A stretch of DNA of 64,000 bases from Alphaproteobacteria bacterium (GCA_021776235.1 JAJFGG010000061.1:1-64000); one strand, 5' to 3'. Positions 29,297-37,991 are shown, counted from the first letter of the stretch. Notes: a model not told the origin generated them from the letters alone. Made by a program: numbers and translations.

Positions 29297-29989
29297 ATGC
29301 GTAAACTGCCGGGCGTTCCCGACCTCGCCATGCCGGCCCGCCGGGGCGGCGCGGCCCAGCCCGGCGATGTCCCCGGCCCGGTGTTCCATGAACCCTGGCA
29401 GGCGCATGCCTTTGCCATTGTCATGAACCTGTACCGGAACGGCCAATACACCTGGGCCGATTGGGATGACTATCTGGGGCACGAGATCCAGTCGCCGGAT
29501 CACTTCGCGGGCGCGCCGCCGCCCGAGGAGGCCGCGGCGAATGGCGGCCGTGGAGCCAATTACAACCGCTTCCTGGCCGCCTGCGAGGCCGATGGCGCGG
29601 CCTATTACCACTATTGGCTGGCCGGCCTGGAAAAGATGCTCCATGTCAAGGGCCTGGTCGGCGGGCAGGAACTGGCGGCCCGCATTGCCGCCATCGCCAG
29701 GGTGGAGGCCGCGGGTCCCCGCTTCAAGGCCGGCGACCGGGTCAAGGTGCTGGATATCGAACTATTGGGCCACAGCCATCTGCCCAACTATATCCGGGGC
29801 GTCAGCGGCATGGTGGAGGCCGACCGGGGCGCCAAGGTCTTCCCCGACAGCCACGGCCACGGCAGGACGGATGCCCTGCAGCACGTCTACACGGTCCGTT
29901 TCCAGGCCACAGAAATCTGGGGCGAAAGCGCCGACCCTCGCCAGAGCCTGAATTTCAGCCTATGGGACTATCAACTGACGCCAATCTAA
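29297..29989 (+). CDS. Fusion of nitrile hydratase accessory (activator) domain and beta-type SH3 domain
   Basis: A 230-residue protein. Residues about 27-115 look like the nitrile hydratase accessory/activator family, itself related to the beta N-terminus (FHEPWQAHAFAIVMNLYRNG, then YTWADWDDYLGHEI, and YYHYWLAGLEKMLHVKGL). Residues about 137-230 are a second copy of the beta SH3-like domain (FKAGDRVKVLDIELLGHSHLP and closing SLNFSLWDYQL). Cobalt-type activators normally deliver metal to alpha by subunit swapping and lack an SH3 domain as large as this. It lies 12 bp after the beta C-terminal half. It could be the activator or an alternative intact beta chain. Confidence 0.8.
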   Translation: MRKLPGVPDLAMPARRGGAAQPGDVPGPVFHEPWQAHAFAIVMNLYRNGQYTWADWDDYLGHEIQSPDHFAGAPPPEEAAANGGRGANYNRFLAACEADGAAYYHYWLAGLEKMLHVKGLVGGQELAARIAAIARVEAAGPRFKAGDRVKVLDIELLGHSHLPNYIRGVSGMVEADRGAKVFPDSHGHGRTDALQHVYTVRFQATEIWGESADPRQSLNFSLWDYQLTPI

Positions 29990-30021
29990 AACGCGATAGC
30001 GTTGCGGACCACTTCGCCGGT
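29986..30021 (-). pseudogene. 3' end remnant of a second alcohol dehydrogenase gene
   Basis: Read leftward, this short segment ends TGEVVRNAIAF then TAG. The intact alcohol dehydrogenase 1.3 kb away ends TGEVARNVIAF then TGA. DNA identity over the 31 bases around 29991-30021 is about 26/31 by eye. The remnant's stop overlaps the stop of the accessory/beta fusion gene. It marks the left boundary of a duplicated or inserted segment. Confidence 0.6.
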
Positions 30022-30149
30022 CTCGTAAAGCAGGGGCACAAAATTTATGCCAATCAGTGCACTGTAGATTCATGCAGCGAATGTGCTACCGGAAATATCA
30101 GATAAGTATTGTCTCGCCAGAATTTTGATAGGGGGAGAAGAAAAAACCA
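30022..30149. other. Left part of an AT-rich insert
   Basis: Sequence composition shifts sharply to AT-rich after about 30030. No gene is supported until the small membrane protein at 30150. Confidence 0.5.
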
Positions 30150-30416
30150 ATGGAACACGTCTGCTCGCTTCTAAGGTCCTATCTTGGACTTTATTACATG
30201 GTGGCTTTTGGATTATTTTTGTTCTCCATAATTTATCTGTACTCTGGACTGGCATCTCTTTCAGTTAGTGATACATGGAAGACGCTACTGCTACAAACCA
30301 AAGCGACAAAAAGGGTGAGGCAAAAGCTATATTGGCGATGTTTGCCCGCTCTTCTTTCTGCCTTCATGGTCATAATTCATAAGAATGCCGACACCGTATT
30401 TGGTTGCCCGTCTTGA
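30150..30416 (+). CDS. Hypothetical small membrane protein in AT-rich insert
   Basis: An 88-residue ORF with one or two hydrophobic segments (about 12-36, YYMVAFGLFLFSIIYLYSGL, and a weaker one at 64-76). It is preceded by GGGGGAG at 10-15 bases. Base composition is far lower in GC than all neighbours, which suggests horizontal origin. No family is recognised. Its 3' end overlaps the next ORF in another frame, so a frameshifted single gene is possible. Confidence 0.5.
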   Translation: MEHVCSLLRSYLGLYYMVAFGLFLFSIIYLYSGLASLSVSDTWKTLLLQTKATKRVRQKLYWRCLPALLSAFMVIIHKNADTVFGCPS

Positions 30417-30982
30417 CGCTTGGGCAGCAAACACGTTGTGTCCCCGGAATTGCCCGGAAATGCAAAACAAAACGCAGGCGCTGGTGGCGTTATGTATTTC
30501 GTACTCTTGGAGTTGTTATCCTGTTAGTCGTCTTTCTTATTGCAATCAGGCTGTCTAATTATATCTCATACGAAATTGACATGAAATACCAAAAAGCGGA
30601 TTTGAAATTGCGAGATCATGTTGTCGAGAGTCTCTCAGAGAGAGGATTCAAACTCACGGTATCTGAGCTGACATCAAAAGAAATTGCGAGCGTATGTATG
30701 CTTGGCCCTGTGTATCCAGAACTATACCATAAATATGACGTCGGTTGGGCGTTCGACGATCAGACGCATACGTTGGCTGTTGACCTTGTAGACGGTACTG
30801 CCATCCTCCTGCCCTTTTTTAGGAATGCACATTTCGATTATTACGGTCCTAAATGCTTTCCTCCCAGTACGTCGTTTCGCCTAATTCATTGGCAGGTGGC
30901 TAATCGAAAGTTTGGGCTCAATAAGCCGGGTCCCGAACGTCATGGAATGAGTTATTGTTTGGTCCCAGTTGATGGTGAATAA
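30404..30982 (+). CDS. Hypothetical membrane-anchored protein in AT-rich insert
   Basis: A 192-residue ORF with a basic N-terminus (KTKRRRWWRYVFR), one transmembrane segment (about 34-50, LGVVILLVVFLIAIRL) and a polar C-terminal domain of about 140 residues containing three cysteines, presumably periplasmic. The only plausible starts before the membrane segment are TTG codons (30404 or 30413), so the true 5' end is uncertain and may lie in the preceding ORF's frame. Low GC and no homologue recognised. Confidence 0.55.
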   Translation: MPVLTLGQQTRCVPGIARKCKTKRRRWWRYVFRTLGVVILLVVFLIAIRLSNYISYEIDMKYQKADLKLRDHVVESLSERGFKLTVSELTSKEIASVCMLGPVYPELYHKYDVGWAFDDQTHTLAVDLVDGTAILLPFFRNAHFDYYGPKCFPPSTSFRLIHWQVANRKFGLNKPGPERHGMSYCLVPVDGE

Positions 30983-31100
30983 ACTATGGATATGCCAACA
31001 ACATCGGATTTATTAATTTGCAGACTTGGATCTGTTGCATGGTTATGCAGACGCCAAAACCGGGGTAGTATATGTTTAATCAGTCGTTGGGAGCTTCCGC
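30983..31100. other. Right part of AT-rich insert
   Basis: AT-rich sequence without a supported gene. It ends abruptly at about 31100, where nitrile hydratase-like coding sequence resumes. Confidence 0.5.
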
Positions 31101-31235
31101 ATCTTTCCCGATAGCCATGGCCACGACAGGACCGACGCCCTATCGCAGGTCTACATGGTGCGTTTTCAGGCCGCGGATATCTGGGGCGAAGCGGCGGACC
31201 CGCATCAAGGTCTGAGTTTCAGTTTGTGGGATTGA
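31101..31235 (+). pseudogene. Duplicated 3' end of the nitrile hydratase accessory/beta gene
   Basis: In one forward frame this stretch reads FPDSHGHDRTDALSQVYMV, then RFQAADIWGEAADPHQGLSF, and ends SLWD-stop. It parallels the end of the intact gene (FPDSHGHGRTDALQHVYTV ... SLWDYQL) residue for residue with few changes. There is no start codon or upstream domain, because the frame begins abruptly at the edge of the AT-rich insert. It is the right-hand copy of a duplicated junction, lying directly before the intact alcohol dehydrogenase 3' end. Confidence 0.85.
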
Positions 31236-31239
31236 CGAC

Positions 31240-31265
31240 TGGGGCCGGGCTGATACCCGGCCCCA
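31240..31265. terminator. 10-bp perfect GC-rich hairpin between convergent genes
   Basis: Arms TGGGGCCGGG (31240-31249) and CCCGGCCCCA (31256-31265) enclose CTGATA. It lies between the nitrile hydratase remnant and the alcohol dehydrogenase stop, where a bidirectional terminator is expected, but it has no T-run on either side. Confidence 0.5.
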
Positions 31266-31280
31266 GCCTGGTAAATCGTA

Positions 31281-32366
31281 TCAAAAGGCAATGACGTTGC
31301 GGGCCACTTCGCCGGTTTTCAGATCGGCCATGGCGTCGTTGATCTGCTCCAGCTTCAGCCGGCCCGAGATCATTTGGTCCAGCTTCAGATCGCCGCGCAT
31401 ATAGAATTCCACCAGACGGGGCATATCGACCCGAAAACGGTTGGAACCCATGGAAGAGCCCTGGATCTTCTTCTCCTGCAGGAAATCCGGTCCATGCAGT
31501 TCCACATTGGTGCCCACGGGGACCATGCCGATGATGGTTGCCGTGCCGCCGCGCCGCAAGGCGCGGAAGGATTGTTCGGCCGTAAGCTTCAGGCCTACCG
31601 CCTCGAAGGAATAATGCACACCGCCTTCCGTCAGGGCGCGGATCTGCTTGACCACGTCGCCGTCGGCGGGATTGACCACGTCGGTGGCGCCAAATTCCTT
31701 GGCCAGGTTCAATTTGGAGCCGACCATATCGACCGCGATGATCTGCCCGGCACCGGCAATCGCCGCGCCGTTGACGGCCGAGAGGCCAATGCCGCCACAG
31801 CCGAAGACGGCGACGGTAGAGCCCGGTTCGACCTTGGCGGTATGGAACACCGCGCCGACGCCGGTCATCACGCCGCAACCGATCAGGGCGGCGCGGTCCA
31901 GGGGCATGTCCTCGCGCACCTTCACCATGGAATGTTCATGGGTCAGGATGTATTCGGCATAGGAGGACAGATTGGCGAACTGGCCCATCACTTCGCCGTT
32001 CTGGGTCAGGCGTTGCTGGCCGTCCTTGGCCCGCTGCACCATGGGGCTTTGACAAAGCGACATGCGCCCGGTCAGGCAATACTCGCATTCGCCGCAGAAG
32101 GTGGAGAGGCAGGTGATGACATGATCGCCCGGCTTCACATAGGTCACATCCTCGCCCACCGCCTCGACCACGCCGGCGCTTTCATGGCCCAGGACACAGG
32201 GGCAGGGGATGGGATACAGCCCTTCGATGAAATGCAGATCGCTGTGGCAGACGCCGGCGTAAACCGTGCGCACCAGCACTTCGCGCCGGGCCGGTTTGTC
32301 GATTTCAATTTCCTCGATGGTCAGGGGCGCATGGGCCTCCCGCATTACCGCAGCTTTCGCTTTCAT
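31281..32366 (-). CDS. Zinc-dependent alcohol dehydrogenase (class III-like)
   Basis: A 361-residue medium-chain dehydrogenase. Catalytic zinc ligands are Cys40 (GVCHSD) and His61-Glu62 (GHESAG). The structural-zinc lobe carries Cys91, 94, 97 and 105 (FCGECEYCLTGRMSLC), and the NAD loop is VFGCGGIGLSAV. The style matches NDMA-/glutathione-dependent-type long-chain ADHs. The substrate is unknown. Its convergent position beside nitrile hydratase sequence is repeated at 29986, so the pairing existed before the rearrangement. Confidence 0.92.
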   Translation of the reverse strand: MKAKAAVMREAHAPLTIEEIEIDKPARREVLVRTVYAGVCHSDLHFIEGLYPIPCPCVLGHESAGVVEAVGEDVTYVKPGDHVITCLSTFCGECEYCLTGRMSLCQSPMVQRAKDGQQRLTQNGEVMGQFANLSSYAEYILTHEHSMVKVREDMPLDRAALIGCGVMTGVGAVFHTAKVEPGSTVAVFGCGGIGLSAVNGAAIAGAGQIIAVDMVGSKLNLAKEFGATDVVNPADGDVVKQIRALTEGGVHYSFEAVGLKLTAEQSFRALRRGGTATIIGMVPVGTNVELHGPDFLQEKKIQGSSMGSNRFRVDMPRLVEFYMRGDLKLDQMISGRLKLEQINDAMADLKTGEVARNVIAF

Positions 32367-32453
32367 TTCGAATGTCTCCTAATGTCGGTCACTTAATTGC
32401 CTGTTGCCGGATGCTAACATCCGCAGGGTACGGGGCCAACGGCTAACGCTGCC

Positions 32454-34358
32454 CTATTCCGCCGCTTCCGCCAGCTTCGACGGCGCCGTGCGGCCCATCC
32501 ATTTTTGGAAGACCGGGGTCTCGGGCGGATCCAGGGTGGTATCTTCCTTGCAGCGGGCCTTCAATTCCGCCACCGTGCCGCCGAAATCGAACAGTTCCAC
32601 ATCGCCCCGTTCGGCGGTCATGCGGCGGCGCAGGTCCTCGGTGCCGCGCTGATCGACGCCGAAATCAGGGCCCAGGACAACGCCATAGCGTTTCGCCCCT
32701 TCGATGGTGATCAAGCCCCGTTGCGCATCGAGCGAGACCATGGCGGGATCGCGCTGCAGGCGATCGCCCCAACCGCCGCCGCCCCAGGTATTGAAGTACA
32801 GGATATCGCCGGCGTTGACCTTGATGCGGTCGCATTTGGATTCCATCCATTCCTGGCTACCGTCGGCCCGCACCATCAACTTGTTGCTGCGCGCGCCCGG
32901 CAGACCGCCGTTGACGCCCCAGGGGTGGGTCAGCCAGCGGTCGTCGTGAATGGAAATATTGCCCGGCTCGAGAAATTGATAGCCCATGGACAGGCCATTG
33001 CCGCCCCGGTGCAGGCCCGGCCCGCCACTGTCCGCAATGGTTTCATACTGCACGATGCGCAGGGGGAAATAGGCTTCCAAAAACTCGTTGGGAACGTTGG
33101 TGAAGGCCGGCCACAGGGAATGGCCGTCGGCGCCATCGCCGGCCGGCCGGCCGGGAATGCCGCCAAAGCCGATCTGATAGAGCTGATACCATTCGCCGTT
33201 CTTGTCATAGCCGGAATACATGAAATGGGGGCTGTCGGAGAAACCGGCGGCACACAGGGCATCGGGCGAGCCCTGGCCCAGCAGGCCGCTCATAATGTCG
33301 AAGATCCGGCCCAGCAGATGGGTCCGGCAGCTCAACGCCGCCGGGCGGATCGGCTTCAGTATGGTGCCGCGCGGTATACGCACCTCGACCAGATCGTAAA
33401 AACCGTCGTTGAACAGGATCTGCGGGTCGAACATGTTGATGAAAAAGGCGCCCAGGAACATCTTGAACATCTCTTCATTCAACAGGAAATTGACCGAGCT
33501 GATGGATTGCGGATCCGTGCCCTCGAAGTCAAAGATCGCCATGTCGCCCTCGCGCCACAGGGTGCAGGCGATCTTGTAGGGGCCCATGCCGACGCCGTCG
33601 TCGTCGATGTAATCCTCGAAATACTGTTTCGTCTCGGGGATCACCTGTTTCAGGATGGCGCCCATGGCGCGCTTGTTGCGCTCCAGCATCTCGTCCATGG
33701 CGGTGACGAACTCGTCGACGCCGAAGCGTTCGCAGTTCTCCACCACGCGGCGTTCGGCCATGCGCAGGGCGGCGATGATGGCGTTGAAGTCCGAGCGGTT
33801 CCATTCCGGCAGGCGGCAGTTGCGCAGGATCAGTTCCAGGATTTCCTCGTTCAGGACACCCTTGCGGTAAATCTTGATGGGCGGGATCTGCACCCCTTCC
33901 TCGAACAATTGCGCCGCGTCCGTGGGCAGGCTGCCGGGAACCTTGCCGCCGATGTCCGTCATATGGCCGAACATGGCACCCCAGGCGACGATGCGGCCGT
34001 CGATATAGATGGGCATCATGGTCAGCCAGTCGTTCAGATGGCTGATGGCGCCGTTGCAGAAGTAGGGATCGTTGGTCAGGAAGACATCGCCTTCCTCGAT
34101 GGTGCCGTCGTAACCCGCCTGGAAGCCATGGAAGAAGGAACCGAACTGCCCCACCACCATCTTGCCGTCCTGATTGGCGATCATGGGAAAGGCATCGTGC
34201 TGTTCCCGGATGCCCGGCGACATGGCGGTGCGGAACAGCACCGCATCCATTTCATCGCGGGCATTGCGCAAGGCGTTCTCGACAATATCCAGGGTGATCG
34301 GGTCCAGATCGACGTTCCGGAACGGTGTATTGTTGCTTTGGATTATTTGTGCTGGCAT
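32454..34358 (-). CDS. hyuB: Hydantoinase B/oxoprolinase family protein
   Basis: A 634-residue beta-type subunit of the ATP-dependent hydantoinase/acetone carboxylase superfamily. It begins LDPITLDIVENALRNARDEMD, the standard family start, followed by REQHDAFPMIANQDGKMVVGQ and the FLTNDPYFCNGAISHLNDW metal-site region. It forms a complex with the HyuA-type subunit encoded 18 bp upstream and acts on a cyclic amide or ketone with ATP hydrolysis. The actual substrate cannot be inferred. Confidence 0.92.
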   Translation of the reverse strand: MPAQIIQSNNTPFRNVDLDPITLDIVENALRNARDEMDAVLFRTAMSPGIREQHDAFPMIANQDGKMVVGQFGSFFHGFQAGYDGTIEEGDVFLTNDPYFCNGAISHLNDWLTMMPIYIDGRIVAWGAMFGHMTDIGGKVPGSLPTDAAQLFEEGVQIPPIKIYRKGVLNEEILELILRNCRLPEWNRSDFNAIIAALRMAERRVVENCERFGVDEFVTAMDEMLERNKRAMGAILKQVIPETKQYFEDYIDDDGVGMGPYKIACTLWREGDMAIFDFEGTDPQSISSVNFLLNEEMFKMFLGAFFINMFDPQILFNDGFYDLVEVRIPRGTILKPIRPAALSCRTHLLGRIFDIMSGLLGQGSPDALCAAGFSDSPHFMYSGYDKNGEWYQLYQIGFGGIPGRPAGDGADGHSLWPAFTNVPNEFLEAYFPLRIVQYETIADSGGPGLHRGGNGLSMGYQFLEPGNISIHDDRWLTHPWGVNGGLPGARSNKLMVRADGSQEWMESKCDRIKVNAGDILYFNTWGGGGWGDRLQRDPAMVSLDAQRGLITIEGAKRYGVVLGPDFGVDQRGTEDLRRRMTAERGDVELFDFGGTVAELKARCKEDTTLDPPETPVFQKWMGRTAPSKLAEAAE

Positions 34359-34376
34359 GGCGCTATCCTCTTCCGA

Positions 34377-36869
34377 TTAAACCGGCCGGATCAATATGTT
34401 GCCCACGGCGTCGATCTCGCCCTCGTGGCTGGGCAGGATCAATGTGGTGGAGTCCATCTCCGTTACGATGGCGGGGCCGGGAACACGGTTGCCCGCCTGT
34501 AACAGGCCGCGGTCGTAAATCTTGGCCGGCTGGTCCCGGCCCTCCACATAGACCGAGGTATCCATATAGACCGCGGCCGAGGGGTCGCCGCCACCCGTGG
34601 GCAAGGTCTCGGCCTTGGCCGAACTTTCCCGGCCCTGCACCAGGGCGCGCAGATTATAAAGCTCGTGCCCGGTCTCCAGGGCAAAGGTGAACATCTGTTC
34701 GTGCATGGCATTGAACTGCCGGCCGGCGGCGGCCAGGCCGCCGCTGGCGAAATCTTCCGGCGTCACATCCACGGTCAATTGCATGGCCTGGCCCGCATAA
34801 CGCAGATCTATCTGGTATAATGTGGTCTGGTCCGACCGCGGCACGCCTTCATGGTCCAGGGTGCCGGCGGCGATCTCGGCCAATTCCTCGAGAATGCCGC
34901 GCACTTCGCCATCCGAGGTATCTTCGAACTTGCGCACAAAGGTGCGGGAGGCTTCATCCCGCACCCGGGTGGTGGCATCGCCATAGGCGCACAGCACGCC
35001 GGGCCCGGGCGGTATCATCACCGGCCAACTGCCCATCAGCTTACCCAGGGCATTGGCATGCAGGGGGCCGGCGCCGCCAAAGCCGACCAGGGCGAAATCG
35101 CGGGGGTCGTAACCCTGCTCGACCGAGACCAGGCGCAGGGCGCCGAACATGTTCTCGTTGACGATATTGACAATGCCTTCGGCGGTTTCCTTCAGCCCCA
35201 GGCCCATGGCCTTGGCGATCTTGCTCATGGCGCGCTCGGATGCCGCGTAGTCCAACTGCATATCGCCGCCCAGCTTCGCGCCCGAGGGCAGATAGCCCAG
35301 GACGACATTGGCGTCGGTGACGGTGGGTTCCTCGCCGCCCTTGCCATAGGCAGCGGGCCCCGGTTCCGCGCCCGCGCTTTGCGGCCCGACACGCAGGGCC
35401 TTGGTCAATTCCGGCACATAGGCGATGGAGCCACCGCCCGCACCCACCGTGCGCACGTCGATTGACGAGGCCCGTACAGTCACATCCGCCACGCGGGTTT
35501 CGCGCCGCGTCCGCGCCACGCCATCTTCGATCAGCGCCACATCGGTGGAGGTGCCGCCCATATCGATGGTCAGAAGGTTTTCATAGCCGGCTTGCCTGGC
35601 GATCCAGATAGCGCCGGTCACGCCGCCCGCCGGACCGCTCATCAAAAGATTTACCGGCGCCGACTTGGCCGCCTCGGCCGAGGCCAGGCCGCCGTCCGAA
35701 CGTAGGATGTGCAACTGCACCCCGTTCATGCGCTGGTTCAGCTCCGCCTCCAGGCTCTCGATATATTTCGAAACCACGGGCCGGATATAGGAATTGACCA
35801 CCGTGGTTTCGGCCCGTTCGTACTCATACATCTCGGGGATCACCTCGGATGATATGGAGACGGGAATTCCAGGCATGACCTTTTCCGCGATGCTGCGGAT
35901 GCGTTCTTCATGGGCGCCGTTGGCATAGGCGTTGACCAGCGAGACGGTCAGGGCCTCAACACCGCTGCCTTTCAGACCGGCGATGCTTTCCGCCATCGCC
36001 GCCTCGTCCAGAGGCTCCACCACCTCGCCCAGGGCGCTCATGCGCTCGTTGGCTTCGATGGTCAGTTCCAGTGGCGCCAGGGGGTCGCGCTTGTTGAAGA
36101 TGACCCAGCCGCCGAGGCCGCCCGGCACATAAGAGCGCGCGATCTGCAGCACCTGCTTATAGCCCTTGGTGGTGATCAGGCCGACCAGGGCGCCATTGCC
36201 CGTCAGCACCGTGTTGGTCGCCACGGTTGTGCCATGCATGACGCGGCCGATGGCCGTGGGGTCGATGCCGGCCTCAAGGCAGATCTTGTTGATCCCATTC
36301 AACACGCCCTGGGCGGAATCCTCCGGTGTTGAGGGTACCTTCGCGGTGTAGGCATGGCTGCTGCCTTCATCGATCAGCAACAGATCGGTGAAAGTACCGC
36401 CGACATCGACGCCCAGGCGATAGCCGCCGGCATCGGAAGCCGACCGTGGCCGCGGCGCCGGCATGCTGACGACGCTGGTGGTGGCCGCTGCCGGCGTCGT
36501 GCGCCGGGCCTGGACCGGTGTCTCCCTGGGGGTTTCCCTGAGGGTTTCGCGGCGTGTTTCCCTGGGCGCTTCCCTGAGGGATTCCGGGCGGGCCTGGGGC
36601 GGCGGTGGTGATGGCGGCCTATATGCCGGTGCGCCGGCCGGCGCGATCTGCGGCGGCGCGATGGTGGGTGTCGGCGCGATCTTCGGTGCCGGCGCAATGG
36701 ATGGGGGCCGCGAGACCGGCGCCGATGAAGGAGACGCCCGGCGATCCCGTTCCCCTGCATTCTGTCCAACCGGGGTGCGCAGTTTGTCTTCCAACTGGCC
36801 CAGGTCCTGCTTCAGATCGGTTAACTGTTCCGTGAACCAATCGCTTGGCCCCTTGCCGTCATTTGCCAT
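34377..36869 (-). CDS. hyuA: Hydantoinase A/oxoprolinase family protein with proline-rich N-terminal extension
   Basis: An 830-residue protein. The catalytic HyuA part begins at about 150 (YRLGVDVGGTFTDLLLIDEG, an ASKHA-type ATP site) and is about 680 residues, the normal family length. Ahead of it is an unusual extension: a short amphipathic helix (about 8-32, DWFTEQLTDLKQDLGQLEDK), a Pro/Ala-rich linker (43-96) and a charged repeat with ETRRETLRETPRET near 103-117. Such tails are not part of the family and may localise or oligomerise the enzyme. It is upstream of and likely co-transcribed with hyuB. Confidence 0.92.
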   Translation of the reverse strand: MANDGKGPSDWFTEQLTDLKQDLGQLEDKLRTPVGQNAGERDRRASPSSAPVSRPPSIAPAPKIAPTPTIAPPQIAPAGAPAYRPPSPPPPQARPESLREAPRETRRETLRETPRETPVQARRTTPAAATTSVVSMPAPRPRSASDAGGYRLGVDVGGTFTDLLLIDEGSSHAYTAKVPSTPEDSAQGVLNGINKICLEAGIDPTAIGRVMHGTTVATNTVLTGNGALVGLITTKGYKQVLQIARSYVPGGLGGWVIFNKRDPLAPLELTIEANERMSALGEVVEPLDEAAMAESIAGLKGSGVEALTVSLVNAYANGAHEERIRSIAEKVMPGIPVSISSEVIPEMYEYERAETTVVNSYIRPVVSKYIESLEAELNQRMNGVQLHILRSDGGLASAEAAKSAPVNLLMSGPAGGVTGAIWIARQAGYENLLTIDMGGTSTDVALIEDGVARTRRETRVADVTVRASSIDVRTVGAGGGSIAYVPELTKALRVGPQSAGAEPGPAAYGKGGEEPTVTDANVVLGYLPSGAKLGGDMQLDYAASERAMSKIAKAMGLGLKETAEGIVNIVNENMFGALRLVSVEQGYDPRDFALVGFGGAGPLHANALGKLMGSWPVMIPPGPGVLCAYGDATTRVRDEASRTFVRKFEDTSDGEVRGILEELAEIAAGTLDHEGVPRSDQTTLYQIDLRYAGQAMQLTVDVTPEDFASGGLAAAGRQFNAMHEQMFTFALETGHELYNLRALVQGRESSAKAETLPTGGGDPSAAVYMDTSVYVEGRDQPAKIYDRGLLQAGNRVPGPAIVTEMDSTTLILPSHEGEIDAVGNILIRPV

Positions 36870-36961
36870 CTGGCATCCCTATTGCTGCATACCCGCAGGC
36901 GCCCTGTCTGCCTGGATGGGGTTAGTTTAGTACGACATTATGATGGGTGCATAGACGCAGC

Positions 36962-37924
36962 TTAGGATTTGAAGAGATTGGGTCCCGGCGCCACACGTTG
37001 CCGTTCGACCCGGCCGCGGAAAGGGCTTTCATCCATGTCCGTGGTCGGCCCCTCGGCCCTGTAAAACGGTGTATCGCCGATGACCGTCACCCGCTCGACC
37101 TTGCGGTTGTTGGGCCAGTAGTCCGAGGCGGCATAGTGCTGGCAGGCCCGGTTGTCCCAAAACGCGATGGAATTGGCGGCCCAGCGGAAGCGACACTGGT
37201 ATTCGGGCATATTGGCCTGATGATACAGGATGGCCAGCAGCCGCTCGCTTTCTTCCGGCGCCATGCCGATGATGTGCTTGGTAAAGGCGGCATTGACATA
37301 GATGCCCTTGCGCCCGGTTTCGGGATGGCTGCGGATCACCGGGTGTTCGGGATTGGGATAGGTCTTGTTGAATTCCTCCAGTTCCGCCTCGGTCGCCCCG
37401 CGTTTGCGCAGGCGGACACGGAAGCCTTCGAAATCATGCAGCGCCATCCGCCCTTCAATTTTTTCCCGCACCACTTCCGGCAGACCGTCATAAGCGGCAT
37501 ACATATCCGCAAACAACGTGTCGCCGCCCATGGGGGGGCATTCGATACAGCGCAGAATCGAGCCCAGGGACGGTTGCAGCCGCCAGGTCACATCCGAATG
37601 CCAGCCGTTTTCCTGGCCCGGATGTTCCCGGTCATGGGTGATCGCCAGAACCTCGGGATAGCCGTCCTTGTGGGGGGCGAAGGGATGCACTTCCAGATCG
37701 CCAAAGTTGCGGGCGAATTCCAGATGCTGCTCGGTGGTAATATTCTGATCGCGGAAGAACAGCACCTTGCGGTCCAGCAGGGCCGCGCGTATTCCTTCGA
37801 CCTGCCCGTCGGTCAGGGGCTGGCTCAAATCGATACCGCTGATCTCGCCGCCAATGGTCGGCGAATAGGGCGTTATCTGAATTGGCAGCTCGTCGGTCAG
37901 GGAATCTATGGTGTCCAGGCTCAT
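36962..37924 (-). CDS. TauD/TfdA-family Fe(II)/2-oxoglutarate dioxygenase
   Basis: A 320-residue non-haem dioxygenase. The iron facial triad is complete: His109 and Asp111 (NGWHSDVTW) and His263 (RACQHYAASDYW). The 2-oxoglutarate-binding Arg is near 278 in VERVTV context. The family includes taurine and 2,4-D dioxygenases and sulfate-ester-cleaving enzymes. The sulfatase in this window is 30 kb away, so there is no useful context for substrate. Divergent from the YrdC gene across 67 bp. Confidence 0.92.
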   Translation of the reverse strand: MSLDTIDSLTDELPIQITPYSPTIGGEISGIDLSQPLTDGQVEGIRAALLDRKVLFFRDQNITTEQHLEFARNFGDLEVHPFAPHKDGYPEVLAITHDREHPGQENGWHSDVTWRLQPSLGSILRCIECPPMGGDTLFADMYAAYDGLPEVVREKIEGRMALHDFEGFRVRLRKRGATEAELEEFNKTYPNPEHPVIRSHPETGRKGIYVNAAFTKHIIGMAPEESERLLAILYHQANMPEYQCRFRWAANSIAFWDNRACQHYAASDYWPNNRKVERVTVIGDTPFYRAEGPTTDMDESPFRGRVERQRVAPGPNLFKS

Positions 37925-37991
37925 CAGGCTATACCTATCTATCTGGAAAGAATGTCCGACGGCAACCTAACGGAAACAGGCGCAGAACACC

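Noticed and set aside
31234-31250. TGA ending the duplicated nitrile hydratase tail as a second selenocysteine codon
   Set aside because: The intact copy has Tyr at this position, there is no nearby cysteine-family precedent, and the fragment has no start. A simple truncation explains it.
32505-34502. 665-codon forward ORF antisense to hyuB
   Set aside because: High-GC codon bias in hyuB leaves the antisense frame open. The translation has no domain-like pattern.
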